A stretch of DNA of 64,000 nt, from assembly GCA_047639165.1 (NCBI GenBank), contig JBLINH010000001.1, positions 6,632-70,631 on the forward strand, written 5' to 3'. Position 1 is the stretch's first letter; every line of letters begins with the position of its first letter. Both the position numbers and the translations under genes were made by a program. The notes under the pieces were generated by a model, which had not been told where the DNA came from, ran no database searches, and saw only the letters and a program-made list of their open reading frames with translations. Below are positions 25,564 to 33,178 of this stretch, in pieces. This DNA is from JBLINH01 sp047639165. GTDB taxonomy: Bacteria; Patescibacteriota; Minisyncoccia; Phycocordibacterales; JAACPR01.

Positions 25564-26097
25564 CTATTTTGTACTCCCTACCTTTACGTTCGCTGGTCTG
25601 ATAAGCTTGTCGTTAAGTTCGTATCCTTTCTGTATAACTTCCATGACTTTTCCCTCCTCACCCTCTACATTCTCTATAGAGTTATGAAGGTTTGGATCAA
25701 AAGTTTCTCCTAAAGGACTAAGTATCCTTACCCCGTTGTTTTCTAAGGTGCTTTTCAGTTGTGTGTAGATATATTCAATCCCCACTCTCCAGTTCTCTGG
25801 GGCTTTCTCCCAAGCCACCTTATCCTTAAATGCCATATCAAAACTATCAAGAACAGGAATAATTTCCAGGATGAAAGATTCTGTAGAATACTTGGCGAAG
25901 TCTCTTTTCTCTTGTTCCAATCTTTTCTTAAGATTGATACTGTCTGCTTGAGCTCTTTGCCACCCATCTAAATATTCTTGTTTCTCCTCCTTACAATTCT
26001 TTAGTTCTTTTTTTAGTTTTTCTATTTTTGAGGTTTCCTCGTCTTCAAAAACAACATCGTCGAAAAACTCTTCTTCTTTTGGTTTCTTTTTTAGCAT
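25564..26097 (-). CDS. grpE: Nucleotide exchange factor GrpE
   Basis: The 177-aa protein has an acidic N-terminus, a long helix (about residues 20-70) and the beta-wing with the E-x-F-D-P-N-L-H-N-S-I and V-I-Q-K-G-Y-E-L-N-D-K-L-I-R-P-A-N-V-K-V motifs. GrpE releases ADP from DnaK. It is the first gene of the dnaK transcript. Its promoter is TTGTCA, 17 nt, TG-A-TATAAT (26110-26115), giving a leader of only about 5 nt. Confidence 0.97.
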   Translation of the reverse strand: MLKKKPKEEEFFDDVVFEDEETSKIEKLKKELKNCKEEKQEYLDGWQRAQADSINLKKRLEQEKRDFAKYSTESFILEIIPVLDSFDMAFKDKVAWEKAPENWRVGIEYIYTQLKSTLENNGVRILSPLGETFDPNLHNSIENVEGEEGKVMEVIQKGYELNDKLIRPANVKVGSTK

Positions 26098-26109
26098 ATT
26101 GTCCGCGTG

Positions 26110-26160
26110 ATTATATCAGAGAAAATAAGGTTTGACAATACATTATTCATATGATTATGT
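26110..26160. promoter_or_regulatory. Bidirectional promoter grpE / 126-aa gene
   Basis: The -35 boxes of both directions overlap (TTGACA at 26132-26137 on plus; TTGTCA at 26133-26138 on minus). The grpE -10 is at 26110-26115. The plus-strand -10 is probably TG-A-TTATGT. This copies the dnaJ arrangement base for base at the -35. Confidence 0.7.
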
Positions 26161-26187
26161 TGTACGGAAAGGAACACAACTATAATT

Positions 26188-26568
26188 ATGAAAAAATTTC
26201 AAAAGATAATCTGTGATTTACTTATAGAACGAACAGAGATTGTTTTAGGCGAGAGACTTTCTGTTAGTCCTAAAGCTATAAAAGATTGGGCTAATGGAAA
26301 ATCATTACCTCAAAGTGCAGAATTTTATGGGATACTCTTACGTTTATCTACTATATCAACAATAAGTAAAGAAACTCTCAAAGAAATTTACAACGAAGAA
26401 GTTGATGAAAAACTAAAGATTGATAAAGAAAATGATTCAAAAGTTTTGGAAGAGAAAATTACCACCGGGGATCTGTATGATATTCACAGAATGTTGGAAG
26501 GAGCTGAAATGCAGTCTATAACAATCAAAAACCTCTTATCTCTCAGAGACGTTGTCTCAAAATCATAG
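26188..26568 (+). CDS. Putative small HTH protein divergent from grpE
   Basis: The 126-aa protein has an N-terminal segment, L-S-V-S-P-K-A-I-K-D-W-A-N-G-K-S-L-P, that resembles the recognition part of a Cro/C1-type helix-turn-helix (about residues 22-50). The C-terminal half is charged and helical. It could regulate the chaperone genes it faces, given the shared promoter design (inference). The leader has GGAAC-A-CAAC, matching the gene divergent from dnaJ. A strong terminator follows. Confidence 0.7.
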   Translation: MKKFQKIICDLLIERTEIVLGERLSVSPKAIKDWANGKSLPQSAEFYGILLRLSTISTISKETLKEIYNEEVDEKLKIDKENDSKVLEEKITTGDLYDIHRMLEGAEMQSITIKNLLSLRDVVSKS

Positions 26569-26577
26569 ACAAAGATC

Positions 26578-26612
26578 TAAAAAACCGCTCATCCAAATGG
26601 ATGAGCGGTCTT
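26578..26612. terminator. Bidirectional terminator of the ribosomal operon
   Basis: ACCGCTCATCCA / TGGATGAGCGGT (12 bp, 2-nt loop) with six T on the minus strand and TCTTTC on the plus strand. It ends the rpoA-rpsI transcript and the 126-aa gene. Confidence 0.88.
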
Positions 26613-26615
26613 TCG

Positions 26616-27023
26616 TTATCTCTTACTCCACTGTGCAGCCTTTCGAGCTTTCTTCAATCCGAATTTCTTTCGTTCTACTACTCGAGGGTCTCTCTTCATG
26701 TATCCTAGTTTCTTCAATCCTCCTCTTAGTTCAGCGTTAAATTCAACTAGAGCTCTTGCAGTTCCAAGTCTCAAGCTTTCTGCTTGTGAGTTAGTCCCCC
26801 CTCCTTTTATCTTTGCAGTAACTGTAAACTTTTGTTCCAGTTCTATATCATTAAAAGCGGCTTGTGCGATATTTTGTAAATTCTCAGTCTTGAAGTACTC
26901 ATCAAGATTTTTATCGTTGACAGTTAGAGATGCTTTCTTACTTGGAGTAATTCGAACACGAGCAACAGATTCTTTTCGTCTTCCAATTCCCTCTATGTAT
27001 TTCTCTGTAGTTTTAGTTGCCAT
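26616..27023 (-). CDS. rpsI: 30S ribosomal protein uS9
   Basis: The 135-aa protein has the uS9 signature: G-I-G-R-R-K-E-S-V-A-R-V near the N-terminus, G-G-G-x-x-x-Q-A-E-S-L-R-L-G-x-A-R-A-L, and the basic tail K-K-x-x-x-A-R-K-A-A-Q-W-S-K-R that reaches the P-site tRNA. Last gene of the ribosomal cluster, 1 nt after rplM. Confidence 0.97.
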   Translation of the reverse strand: MATKTTEKYIEGIGRRKESVARVRITPSKKASLTVNDKNLDEYFKTENLQNIAQAAFNDIELEQKFTVTAKIKGGGTNSQAESLRLGTARALVEFNAELRGGLKKLGYMKRDPRVVERKKFGLKKARKAAQWSKR

Positions 27024-27024
27024 A

Positions 27025-27363
27025 TTATTCGGTTACTTTTAAGTTCTTAAGCATACCATCTCTCAACTTGTTAGATGGAAGCATTTTCTTTACTGCTCGT
27101 TTAATAACTTCACTATATCCTTTCTTTGCGATAAGTTCTGTAAGTTTCTCATACTTTAGTCCACCAGGATATCCAGTGTATCTTTTGTATCTCATTTGAT
27201 TCTCTTTCTTTGGAGCGATAGAAAGCTTTGAAGCGTTGGTGATGTGAACCTTACCTCCAATTTTGTTTGGAGCGTAGTCAACACTATCTTTTCCAAGAAG
27301 TGTTGTGGCAGCTTCTGAAGCGATTCTACCTAGTATTTTGTTTTCTGCGTCGATTGTTTTCAT
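27025..27363 (-). CDS. rplM: 50S ribosomal protein uL13 (short form)
   Basis: The start M-K-T-I-D-A-E-N-K-I-L-G-R-I-A-S gives 112 aa; longer readings begin inside rplQ and are not family-like. Core motifs are present: L-L-G-K-x-x-V-D-Y-A-P, Y-T-G-Y-P-G-G-L and V-K-K-M-L-P-x-N-K-L. Against about 142 aa in E. coli it lacks roughly the first 14 and last 18 residues. It precedes rpsI, the usual pairing. Confidence 0.95.
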   Translation of the reverse strand: MKTIDAENKILGRIASEAATTLLGKDSVDYAPNKIGGKVHITNASKLSIAPKKENQMRYKRYTGYPGGLKYEKLTELIAKKGYSEVIKRAVKKMLPSNKLRDGMLKNLKVTE

Positions 27364-27367
27364 GATT

Positions 27368-27718
27368 TTATACAAATTCAATGTGAGCCATTTTAGCAGC
27401 ATCCTCAGCTCGTAAAGGTAGCTTTGTGATCCTTGTGTACCCACCTTCTCTATCTTTATAGATAGGAGCGATTTTAGTAACTAGTTTATTACTAAGATCT
27501 TCACTTCTAATTCTAGAGTTGATTAATCTTCGTGTAGCAACTGAATCCACCTTAGCCTTAGTCAAAAGCTTCTCAATGTATGGTCGTAGTTCTTTAGCTT
27601 TAGCTTCTGTCGTAATGATCTTTTCATCCCTGATCATGTTACGTGCCAAAGAGCTCATCAATGCTTTATATTGATTAGCTTTTCGTCCAAATTTTCTTTT
27701 GGCTTTGTGGTGTTTCAT
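27368..27718 (-). CDS. rplQ: 50S ribosomal protein bL17
   Basis: The 116-aa protein begins M-K-H-H-K-A-K-R-K-F-G-R, has L-A-R-N-M-I and I-I-T-T-E-A-K-A-K-E-L-R-P, and ends with the G-G-Y-T-R-I-T-K-L-P-L-R segment typical of bL17. No Shine-Dalgarno sequence precedes its ATG. It follows rpoA as in most bacteria. Confidence 0.97.
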   Translation of the reverse strand: MKHHKAKRKFGRKANQYKALMSSLARNMIRDEKIITTEAKAKELRPYIEKLLTKAKVDSVATRRLINSRIRSEDLSNKLVTKIAPIYKDREGGYTRITKLPLRAEDAAKMAHIEFV

Positions 27719-27759
27719 GGATTTCTAGATTACTACGGTCAGAGGTTTAAGTAAAGGGG

Positions 27760-28716
27760 TTATTTAAGACTAATCTTATTCTTTTTTAATACAGCCTTAA
27801 TTTCTAGAAGACCTTTATTTCCTAATCCATCAAGTTCTAGGATATCATCTTCATTCTTTCGAGTAAGACCACCTACTGTTCTTATGTTGGCGTTGATTAG
27901 AGAATTGACTGTTCTTGAAGAAAGATCAAGAGATTCTACTCTAGTCTTTAGGAAGTCGTTCATTTCTTCCTTATCAGTCTCTTCCTCAACAACTTCTTCC
28001 TTTGGAGCTTCTATTTCAAATTCTTCTTTGAATCCAACAACTGCCTTTAGTTGTGAAATCATAATTCCAATTGAGTTTTCAAGAGCTTCCTTTGGAGTAA
28101 TTGTTCCGTCAGTTTCAATTATCATTCGTAATCTATTGAAATCAGTTCTTTCTCCTACTCTCATGTTCTCTGTCTCGTACTGTACTCGTCTAATTGGGGT
28201 GAAAATTGCATCAAGAGCGATTGTACCAACTTCAACCCTGTCTTTGTGTACTAATTCTTTTGAAACAAAACCTAGTCCCTTTTCTACAGTAAATTCGATA
28301 TCAATATCAGTGTTTTTATCTGTAACTTCAAATATTGGTTGATTTTTGTTGATTATTTCAATCTGACTTGGAGCTTCAATGTCTTTTGCAGTGATTGATT
28401 TAATACCCTTTGATTTGATAGACATTTTTAGAGGCTCATTACCTTCTAGTTTTAGTCTTATCTTTTTTACGTTAAGAATGATGTTAATAACATCTTCTTT
28501 AACTCCTTCGATTGTAGAAAATTCGTGATTTACACCATTTACTTTAATTTGAGTGATAGCAGCACCTGTAAGTGATGATAGGATTATTCGTCTCAATGAG
28601 TTACCTAGAGTGTGTCCATATCCAGGATATAGTCCATCAATCTCGTATGTTCCTTTTGATCCCTCTTCTGAAATAATTTTTGGTTTAGATGGAAGTGTAA
28701 TATTTTGGTCGGACAT
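27760..28716 (-). CDS. rpoA: RNA polymerase alpha subunit
   Basis: The 318-aa protein has the N-terminal dimerisation domain (Y-G-H-T-L-G-N-S-L-R-R-I-I-L-S-S, F-T-P-I-R-R-V-Q-Y) and a C-terminal domain from about 260 (L-D-L-S-S-R-T-V-N-S-L, D-D-I-L-E-L-D-G-L-G-x-K) that contacts DNA and activators. Both domains are complete. It lies between rpsD and rplQ. Confidence 0.98.
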   Translation of the reverse strand: MSDQNITLPSKPKIISEEGSKGTYEIDGLYPGYGHTLGNSLRRIILSSLTGAAITQIKVNGVNHEFSTIEGVKEDVINIILNVKKIRLKLEGNEPLKMSIKSKGIKSITAKDIEAPSQIEIINKNQPIFEVTDKNTDIDIEFTVEKGLGFVSKELVHKDRVEVGTIALDAIFTPIRRVQYETENMRVGERTDFNRLRMIIETDGTITPKEALENSIGIMISQLKAVVGFKEEFEIEAPKEEVVEEETDKEEMNDFLKTRVESLDLSSRTVNSLINANIRTVGGLTRKNEDDILELDGLGNKGLLEIKAVLKKNKISLK

Positions 28717-28782
28717 AGTAATATTATTTAAATTTTATTTTAGCTTGTAAACTGTACCGTATTTTACGTAATTAAGCAAGAC

Positions 28783-29391
28783 TTATCGCTTGTAGTACTG
28801 CAATACTGATGGTAAATCGAAATCGCTTTCTGAAGATGAGTATTCTGGCTCTCCTTTAATATTTATTTCCTTCTTGGCTGCGTTTACTAAAACCCACTTT
28901 GGAACTGGTCTTAAGTTAGTATCTTTATCAGTAAGATCAACCCAAAGTCCTTTTCCAATACTTGCTTCTTTAATGGCTACAACATCACCATCTTTTACTT
29001 GATATGATGGAATGTTCATTTTCTTACCGTTTACAGTGATGTGCCCATGTGACACGGCTTGTCTTGAAGCTTGTCTTGTCTTTACAAAGTTGCTTCTAAA
29101 CACAACGTTATCTAGTCTTTTCTCAAGTAGAGCAGATAGTTTTTCACTTGGATTACTCAATTTCTTCTCGATAACAGCTTTAACGTAGTTTGAAAACTGT
29201 TTTTCTGTAAGACCGTATGTAAATCTAACCTTTTGCTTATCAATCAACTGAATCCCGTAGTTTGATCTTGGTCGTCTAGTTCTTTTTACTCTTCGTGATT
29301 GTTCACGTAGTACGAACTTAGGATCTTGAGTTTTCTCAAAAACAGTATGTCCAAGTCTTCTTGCTATTTTGTATTTAGGTCCGGTTATCAT
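28783..29391 (-). CDS. rpsD: 30S ribosomal protein uS4
   Basis: The 202-aa protein carries the S4 RNA-binding domain (L-D-N-V-V-F-R-S-N-F-V-K-T-R-Q-A-S-R-Q-A, then V-S-H-G-H-I-T-V-N-G-K). It nucleates 30S assembly. There is no Cys-type zinc knuckle at the N-terminus, so it is the zinc-free form. Order rpsK-rpsD-rpoA is canonical. Confidence 0.97.
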   Translation of the reverse strand: MITGPKYKIARRLGHTVFEKTQDPKFVLREQSRRVKRTRRPRSNYGIQLIDKQKVRFTYGLTEKQFSNYVKAVIEKKLSNPSEKLSALLEKRLDNVVFRSNFVKTRQASRQAVSHGHITVNGKKMNIPSYQVKDGDVVAIKEASIGKGLWVDLTDKDTNLRPVPKWVLVNAAKKEINIKGEPEYSSSESDFDLPSVLQYYKR

Positions 29392-29405
29392 GATTATTTA
29401 ATATA

Positions 29406-29834
29406 TTAAACTCTTCGTGGCTTACGAATAGTTGGTCCATTATGTGGAACAGGTGTTCGGTCCTTGATAGAACTGATTTGAATACCTTTTGAAACAAATC
29501 CTCGAACAGCAGCTTCTCGTCCAGAACCCACTCCCTTGATGACAACATCAATCTCTTTAAGACCTATTTGTTCTGCTTTTTCAAGAAGTGTCTCTCCTAT
29601 CTTAGCGGCAGCGAAAGGTGTTCCTTTCTTTGCTCCTTTGAATCCTAGAGCTCCACTTGAAGATGCGATAATTAGATTACCGTTCATGTCTGTAAGAGCC
29701 ACCTTGGTGTTATTGTATGTAGATTGAACATGCAAAATACCCTTATCTAGTTTTCTCCTAGATAGTTTACGTGATGATGCTCTTTTTGCTATTTCATCAC
29801 TAGATCCTTTTTTTACAATTCGTTTCTTTCCCAT
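29406..29834 (-). CDS. rpsK: 30S ribosomal protein uS11
   Basis: The 142-aa protein has the uS11 core: V-Q-S-T-Y-N-N-T-K-V, S-S-G-A-L-G-F-K-G, and the C-terminal D-R-T-P-V-P-H-N-G-x-R-x-like end (here P-H-N-G-P-T-I-R-K-P-R-R-V). A basic N-terminal extension of about 30 residues is present. Sits 5 nt after rpsM. Confidence 0.97.
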   Translation of the reverse strand: MGKKRIVKKGSSDEIAKRASSRKLSRRKLDKGILHVQSTYNNTKVALTDMNGNLIIASSSGALGFKGAKKGTPFAAAKIGETLLEKAEQIGLKEIDVVIKGVGSGREAAVRGFVSKGIQISSIKDRTPVPHNGPTIRKPRRV

Positions 29835-29839
29835 ATATA

Positions 29840-30220
29840 TTATTTCTTATCTACTGATCTTCGTCCTGATCCCATAGTATTTCGAGTGTTACCTCGTACT
29901 GTCCTACAGTTTGTTTTTGAACGTTGTCCTCGGGCTGGAAGCCTTTTGGCATGTCGAGATCCTCTGTATGATTGAATGTCTTTAAGTCTTTTAACGTTTC
30001 CTGCTACATCTCGTTTTAGATCTCCTTCGATTTTAAACTTTTCGATCTCTGTTCTTATTGTATTTTCTTGCTCAGGAGTTAAATCCTTAGCTTTTGTACC
30101 AAAGTCAACCTTAACAGATTCTAGGATCACATGAGCACGTGGACGACCAACACCGTGAAGTGTTGTTAGTGAGATTTCCAATCTTTTTTGGTCTGGTATT
30201 GTTACTCCTTGAATTCGCAT
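29840..30220 (-). CDS. rpsM: 30S ribosomal protein uS13
   Basis: The 126-aa protein begins M-R-I-Q-G-V-T-I-P and contains L-T-x-L-H-G-V-G-R-P-R-A and the S-Y-R-G-x-R-H-A-K-R-L-P-A-R-G-Q-R-S-K-T-N motif that touches tRNA and the 50S bridge. The gene usually has rpmJ just before it; here 47 nt of T/A-rich sequence separates it from infA with no rpmJ. Confidence 0.97.
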   Translation of the reverse strand: MRIQGVTIPDQKRLEISLTTLHGVGRPRAHVILESVKVDFGTKAKDLTPEQENTIRTEIEKFKIEGDLKRDVAGNVKRLKDIQSYRGSRHAKRLPARGQRSKTNCRTVRGNTRNTMGSGRRSVDKK

Positions 30221-30267
30221 ATTTGAGTTGAGAGTTTAGCAAAAAAGCCTAAAAAAGTAAAGCTTTT

Positions 30268-30483
30268 TTAGAGTCTTTTAAAAATCCTAGCTTTTCCACC
30301 GTACGGTTCTGTCGTAAATGCTACCTTGTCACCAACGAGAACTCTAATTCTGTGCATTCTCATTTTTCCTGCAAGATAAGACATTATTTCTGTTCCGTCT
30401 TCTAGTCTAATTTTAAACATTATATTTGGAAGGGCTTCTACTACGATCCCTTCTCCATTTTCTTCTTTTTTCTCTTCTTTCAT
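30268..30483 (-). CDS. infA: Translation initiation factor IF-1
   Basis: The start M-K-E-E-K-K-E gives 71 aa, the normal length; a longer reading to 30531 enters the upstream gene. The S1-like fold shows V-V-E-A-L-P-N-I-M-F-K-I, I-M-S-Y-L-A-G-K-M-R-M-H-R-I-R-V and G-D-K-V-A-F. IF-1 blocks the A site during initiation. A TG-C-TATTAT box ends 11 nt before its ATG, so the cluster may have its own promoter here. Confidence 0.96.
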   Translation of the reverse strand: MKEEKKEENGEGIVVEALPNIMFKIRLEDGTEIMSYLAGKMRMHRIRVLVGDKVAFTTEPYGGKARIFKRL

Positions 30484-30508
30484 TTGTAACGTATATAATA
30501 GCAGTGTT

Positions 30509-31912
30509 TTACTCTTCGTCAATGTTTTCAAGCTCTATAATCACATCTATCTTTGAAGCGTCTTTAGGAAAACTCTTTTTCCATAGAGGTTTTACAGTAG
30601 CCTCTGCTCTTGTAATGCTTGGAAAATCTTGAAGAACATCCTTCATATCTTTTCTTTGTGATCCGGCAAGACTTTCTTTTAGGGCCTCTATATCTGTCTG
30701 CCAAACAAAGTGAACTTGTCCTTTTACTAAAACGTTTATCTTGTCATCCTCTGAAGGCGTGATCTCAAATGATATGTTATCAGGGTTTTGAATGGCAATA
30801 TTCTCATTTAGATTTATATTGCTCAAGGTTTTTGAAGCCAGTATTGTACCAATTGAGTTTGTGTCGAAAACAAAAGCTTCAAGTGTTCCTTTCAAAGTTA
30901 TTTCTATTACTGTATCACCTTTGTCTTCTTCTGATGTTATTTCAAATATAAAACTATCATCTGTATAGTGGATCAAGAAGTTATCAGTTACATCTTCATT
31001 GATTTTTGATATTAGATCTTCTTTAATCTTGGATTTTAGTTCTTCTACCACTTTCTCTTTGTCTTCTTCACTAACTATCTTTTTAATTCCAACAAAACCA
31101 CCAGTCATACCACCTTGTGTCTTTGCAGAGAACTTATCAAATTGTTTTAGGCCACTAAAACCTGGGATAGTGAAAGTAGTTTCTTTAATATTGTATTCAT
31201 CTCCAGTGCTATCAGCAAATACTTCAACTATTAATTCACCCGGTACTACCTTTCCATCTACTTCTTTGTACCCTGGTACTGAAATTGAATTATCTACTCT
31301 GTATATAAGTCCATCTTCATTTTGAAATCGTGTGTTCTTTATTAAAGGATATGAGTCTTTTGAATATTTGTTGGATACAACTATCTTTCCAGAAGCTTTT
31401 GTTTTTACTGAAGCTTCACCAGAAGCTTTAACAGTTCCACTGCTTGTAGATTCAATATTCAACGGTTTGTATGAAAGTTCCTCGGAAAGTGCAATATCCA
31501 CATGATTTGCTTCAAGTGTTGTTTCTATATTAGCTTGCGCTTCTTTTGGAGAAATTCTAACTTCTGTGCCACTTAAGTTTAATAGGAATATCACAAGAAC
31601 TAATATTCCGACAATACCACTACCAATTATTCCGATCTTCTTAAATCGTCCACCACCTCTCTCTTCGAAATCAGCCATTGAAGAAACACGGGTTCTTTTT
31701 GTAGGCTGTGGAGGAGTTACTCCACTGATAGTTCTTCTGACAGTTCTAACAGGTGCTGCGGTAGATACTCTTGGACCAACTTTGTTTATCTTTACAGCAG
31801 CAACTAAAGGCTCCTCTTTAGAGACCTTTTTCCTGTTCTTGGGAATAGGAATATTCCTGATTGATTTTTTCTGTGCTGGTGGCACAACGTCTTGTAGAAA
31901 ATTTTTGTCCAT
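30509..31912 (-). CDS. Single-pass membrane protein with baseplate-J-like ectodomain
   Basis: The 467-aa protein has a Pro/Arg/Lys-rich cytoplasmic N-terminus (1-95), one membrane helix (about 97-117) and a large outer part. Residues 160-270 (G-x-V-x-A-x-G-x-A, N-T-R-F-Q-N-E-D-G-L-I-Y-R, V-P-G, S-T-G-D-E-Y-N-I, I-P-G-F) match the pattern of baseplate-J-like proteins. It follows the actin-like ATPase gene by 39 nt; the pair has the topology of PilM with a PilN/PilO-like membrane partner (inference). A TATAAT box ends 5 nt before the ATG. Confidence 0.75.
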   Translation of the reverse strand: MDKNFLQDVVPPAQKKSIRNIPIPKNRKKVSKEEPLVAAVKINKVGPRVSTAAPVRTVRRTISGVTPPQPTKRTRVSSMADFEERGGGRFKKIGIIGSGIVGILVLVIFLLNLSGTEVRISPKEAQANIETTLEANHVDIALSEELSYKPLNIESTSSGTVKASGEASVKTKASGKIVVSNKYSKDSYPLIKNTRFQNEDGLIYRVDNSISVPGYKEVDGKVVPGELIVEVFADSTGDEYNIKETTFTIPGFSGLKQFDKFSAKTQGGMTGGFVGIKKIVSEEDKEKVVEELKSKIKEDLISKINEDVTDNFLIHYTDDSFIFEITSEEDKGDTVIEITLKGTLEAFVFDTNSIGTILASKTLSNINLNENIAIQNPDNISFEITPSEDDKINVLVKGQVHFVWQTDIEALKESLAGSQRKDMKDVLQDFPSITRAEATVKPLWKKSFPKDASKIDVIIELENIDEE

Positions 31913-31951
31913 GACTTATTATATTTTATCTTTTAGAGATTATTTATCAAC

Positions 31952-33136
31952 CTACTTAGTAGACTGATTTAAGAATGTTCCTATTAATTCCATAAATACA
32001 TCATCTACTACGCCCGGATTAACTAATATTTCATCTGAGAAAGTAGAGTGATCTAGCAGGAATACATTAGTTTTTTTGTTAATGTCTATACTATTTACAC
32101 TAAATTCATTACTTTTAAGAATATTAGTAAATAGGTCTTTTAGATCTTTGTCAACACTAACAAAAATAACTTGAGGTAATTCTCTTTTGTTTCCAAATGT
32201 TTCAAGAATTTGTTCTAGCATGTTTAACCATTCTTTTTCTAGTTTAGGTAGTAGTTTGTTAACTTTCTTTTTACAACTAGTATCTATTTCTTTTTTAGAG
32301 ATTGTTCTTATTGAAGATATGGCAGAGGCATAGTCTGTTTCACATTCTTCCATAACTTTTCTTATGAAGTAGTGTTTTCCATGAGGCATACTGACTATGT
32401 TCACTAACCTATCATTTCTGACTAAACCAATGTCAGTAACTTCACCGCCGATATCTATAAACAAGAAATTTGGAGTATTCTTGAAAATGTTTCTCATCGC
32501 ACTAAAGAAGATTAGTGGATGTGTCCTGTGGTTTATATGGTCTACTGTTTCAAAATTATGTTTTATCTTTTTTTCAACTTCGTCGATAGATTCATCTGCT
32601 ACAGAACTTATGTAGAAAGAAATATCTAAATTAGTTATTTTCTTATCGAAAGGATTGGTAAGGTTGTACCCGTTTACGTTTACATACGTAATATCTTTCT
32701 CAACTATCGTTTGGCCCTTTGTATTACTATTTTTACTTTTCAATTCTTCCTTTACAATTTTCCTGAATATCTCCTTTGTAAATTTAAATGGTTTGTCTTT
32801 ATCTATATAAACATCTTTAGTATGTGATACATACCAAGGAGAAGAATATACAACGTATATATCTTTTACTTTACTAAGAACATCATCGATCTTGGTTTCA
32901 GGAAGACCTGTTTCTTTGATATCTAAAATTACTTTGTCTAATGTTTTCAAAAGAGTTGTAACAAAAGATGATGAAGTCTGTGAATCTTTAAAATATTCAA
33001 ATATTCTAGTGGTATAAAGAATTGTTGGTATTTCACCTGACATATCAATAATACTCCCTCCGATACTAGAACTTCTAATATCGAAAACTATAGATAAAGT
33101 TTTATCCTTTCCTTTTTTACTAAAAAGAGATGACAT
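31952..33136 (-). CDS. FtsA/PilM-like actin-fold ATPase
   Basis: The 394-aa protein has two phosphate-loop motifs of the actin fold: L-S-I-V-F-D-I-R-S-S-S-I-G-G near residue 15 and F-L-F-I-D-I-G-G-E-V-T-D-I near residue 230. It has no membrane segment. PilM and FtsA tether membrane machines to the cytoplasm. Located just before the membrane protein above, with TATAAT ending 8 nt from the ATG and a -35 TTGTTT at 17-nt spacing. Exact role unknown. Confidence 0.8.
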   Translation of the reverse strand: MSSLFSKKGKDKTLSIVFDIRSSSIGGSIIDMSGEIPTILYTTRIFEYFKDSQTSSSFVTTLLKTLDKVILDIKETGLPETKIDDVLSKVKDIYVVYSSPWYVSHTKDVYIDKDKPFKFTKEIFRKIVKEELKSKNSNTKGQTIVEKDITYVNVNGYNLTNPFDKKITNLDISFYISSVADESIDEVEKKIKHNFETVDHINHRTHPLIFFSAMRNIFKNTPNFLFIDIGGEVTDIGLVRNDRLVNIVSMPHGKHYFIRKVMEECETDYASAISSIRTISKKEIDTSCKKKVNKLLPKLEKEWLNMLEQILETFGNKRELPQVIFVSVDKDLKDLFTNILKSNEFSVNSIDINKKTNVFLLDHSTFSDEILVNPGVVDDVFMELIGTFLNQSTK

Positions 33137-33178
33137 ATATTTATATTATATGTTGAGGTGCAAGTTAAAACAATTTAC

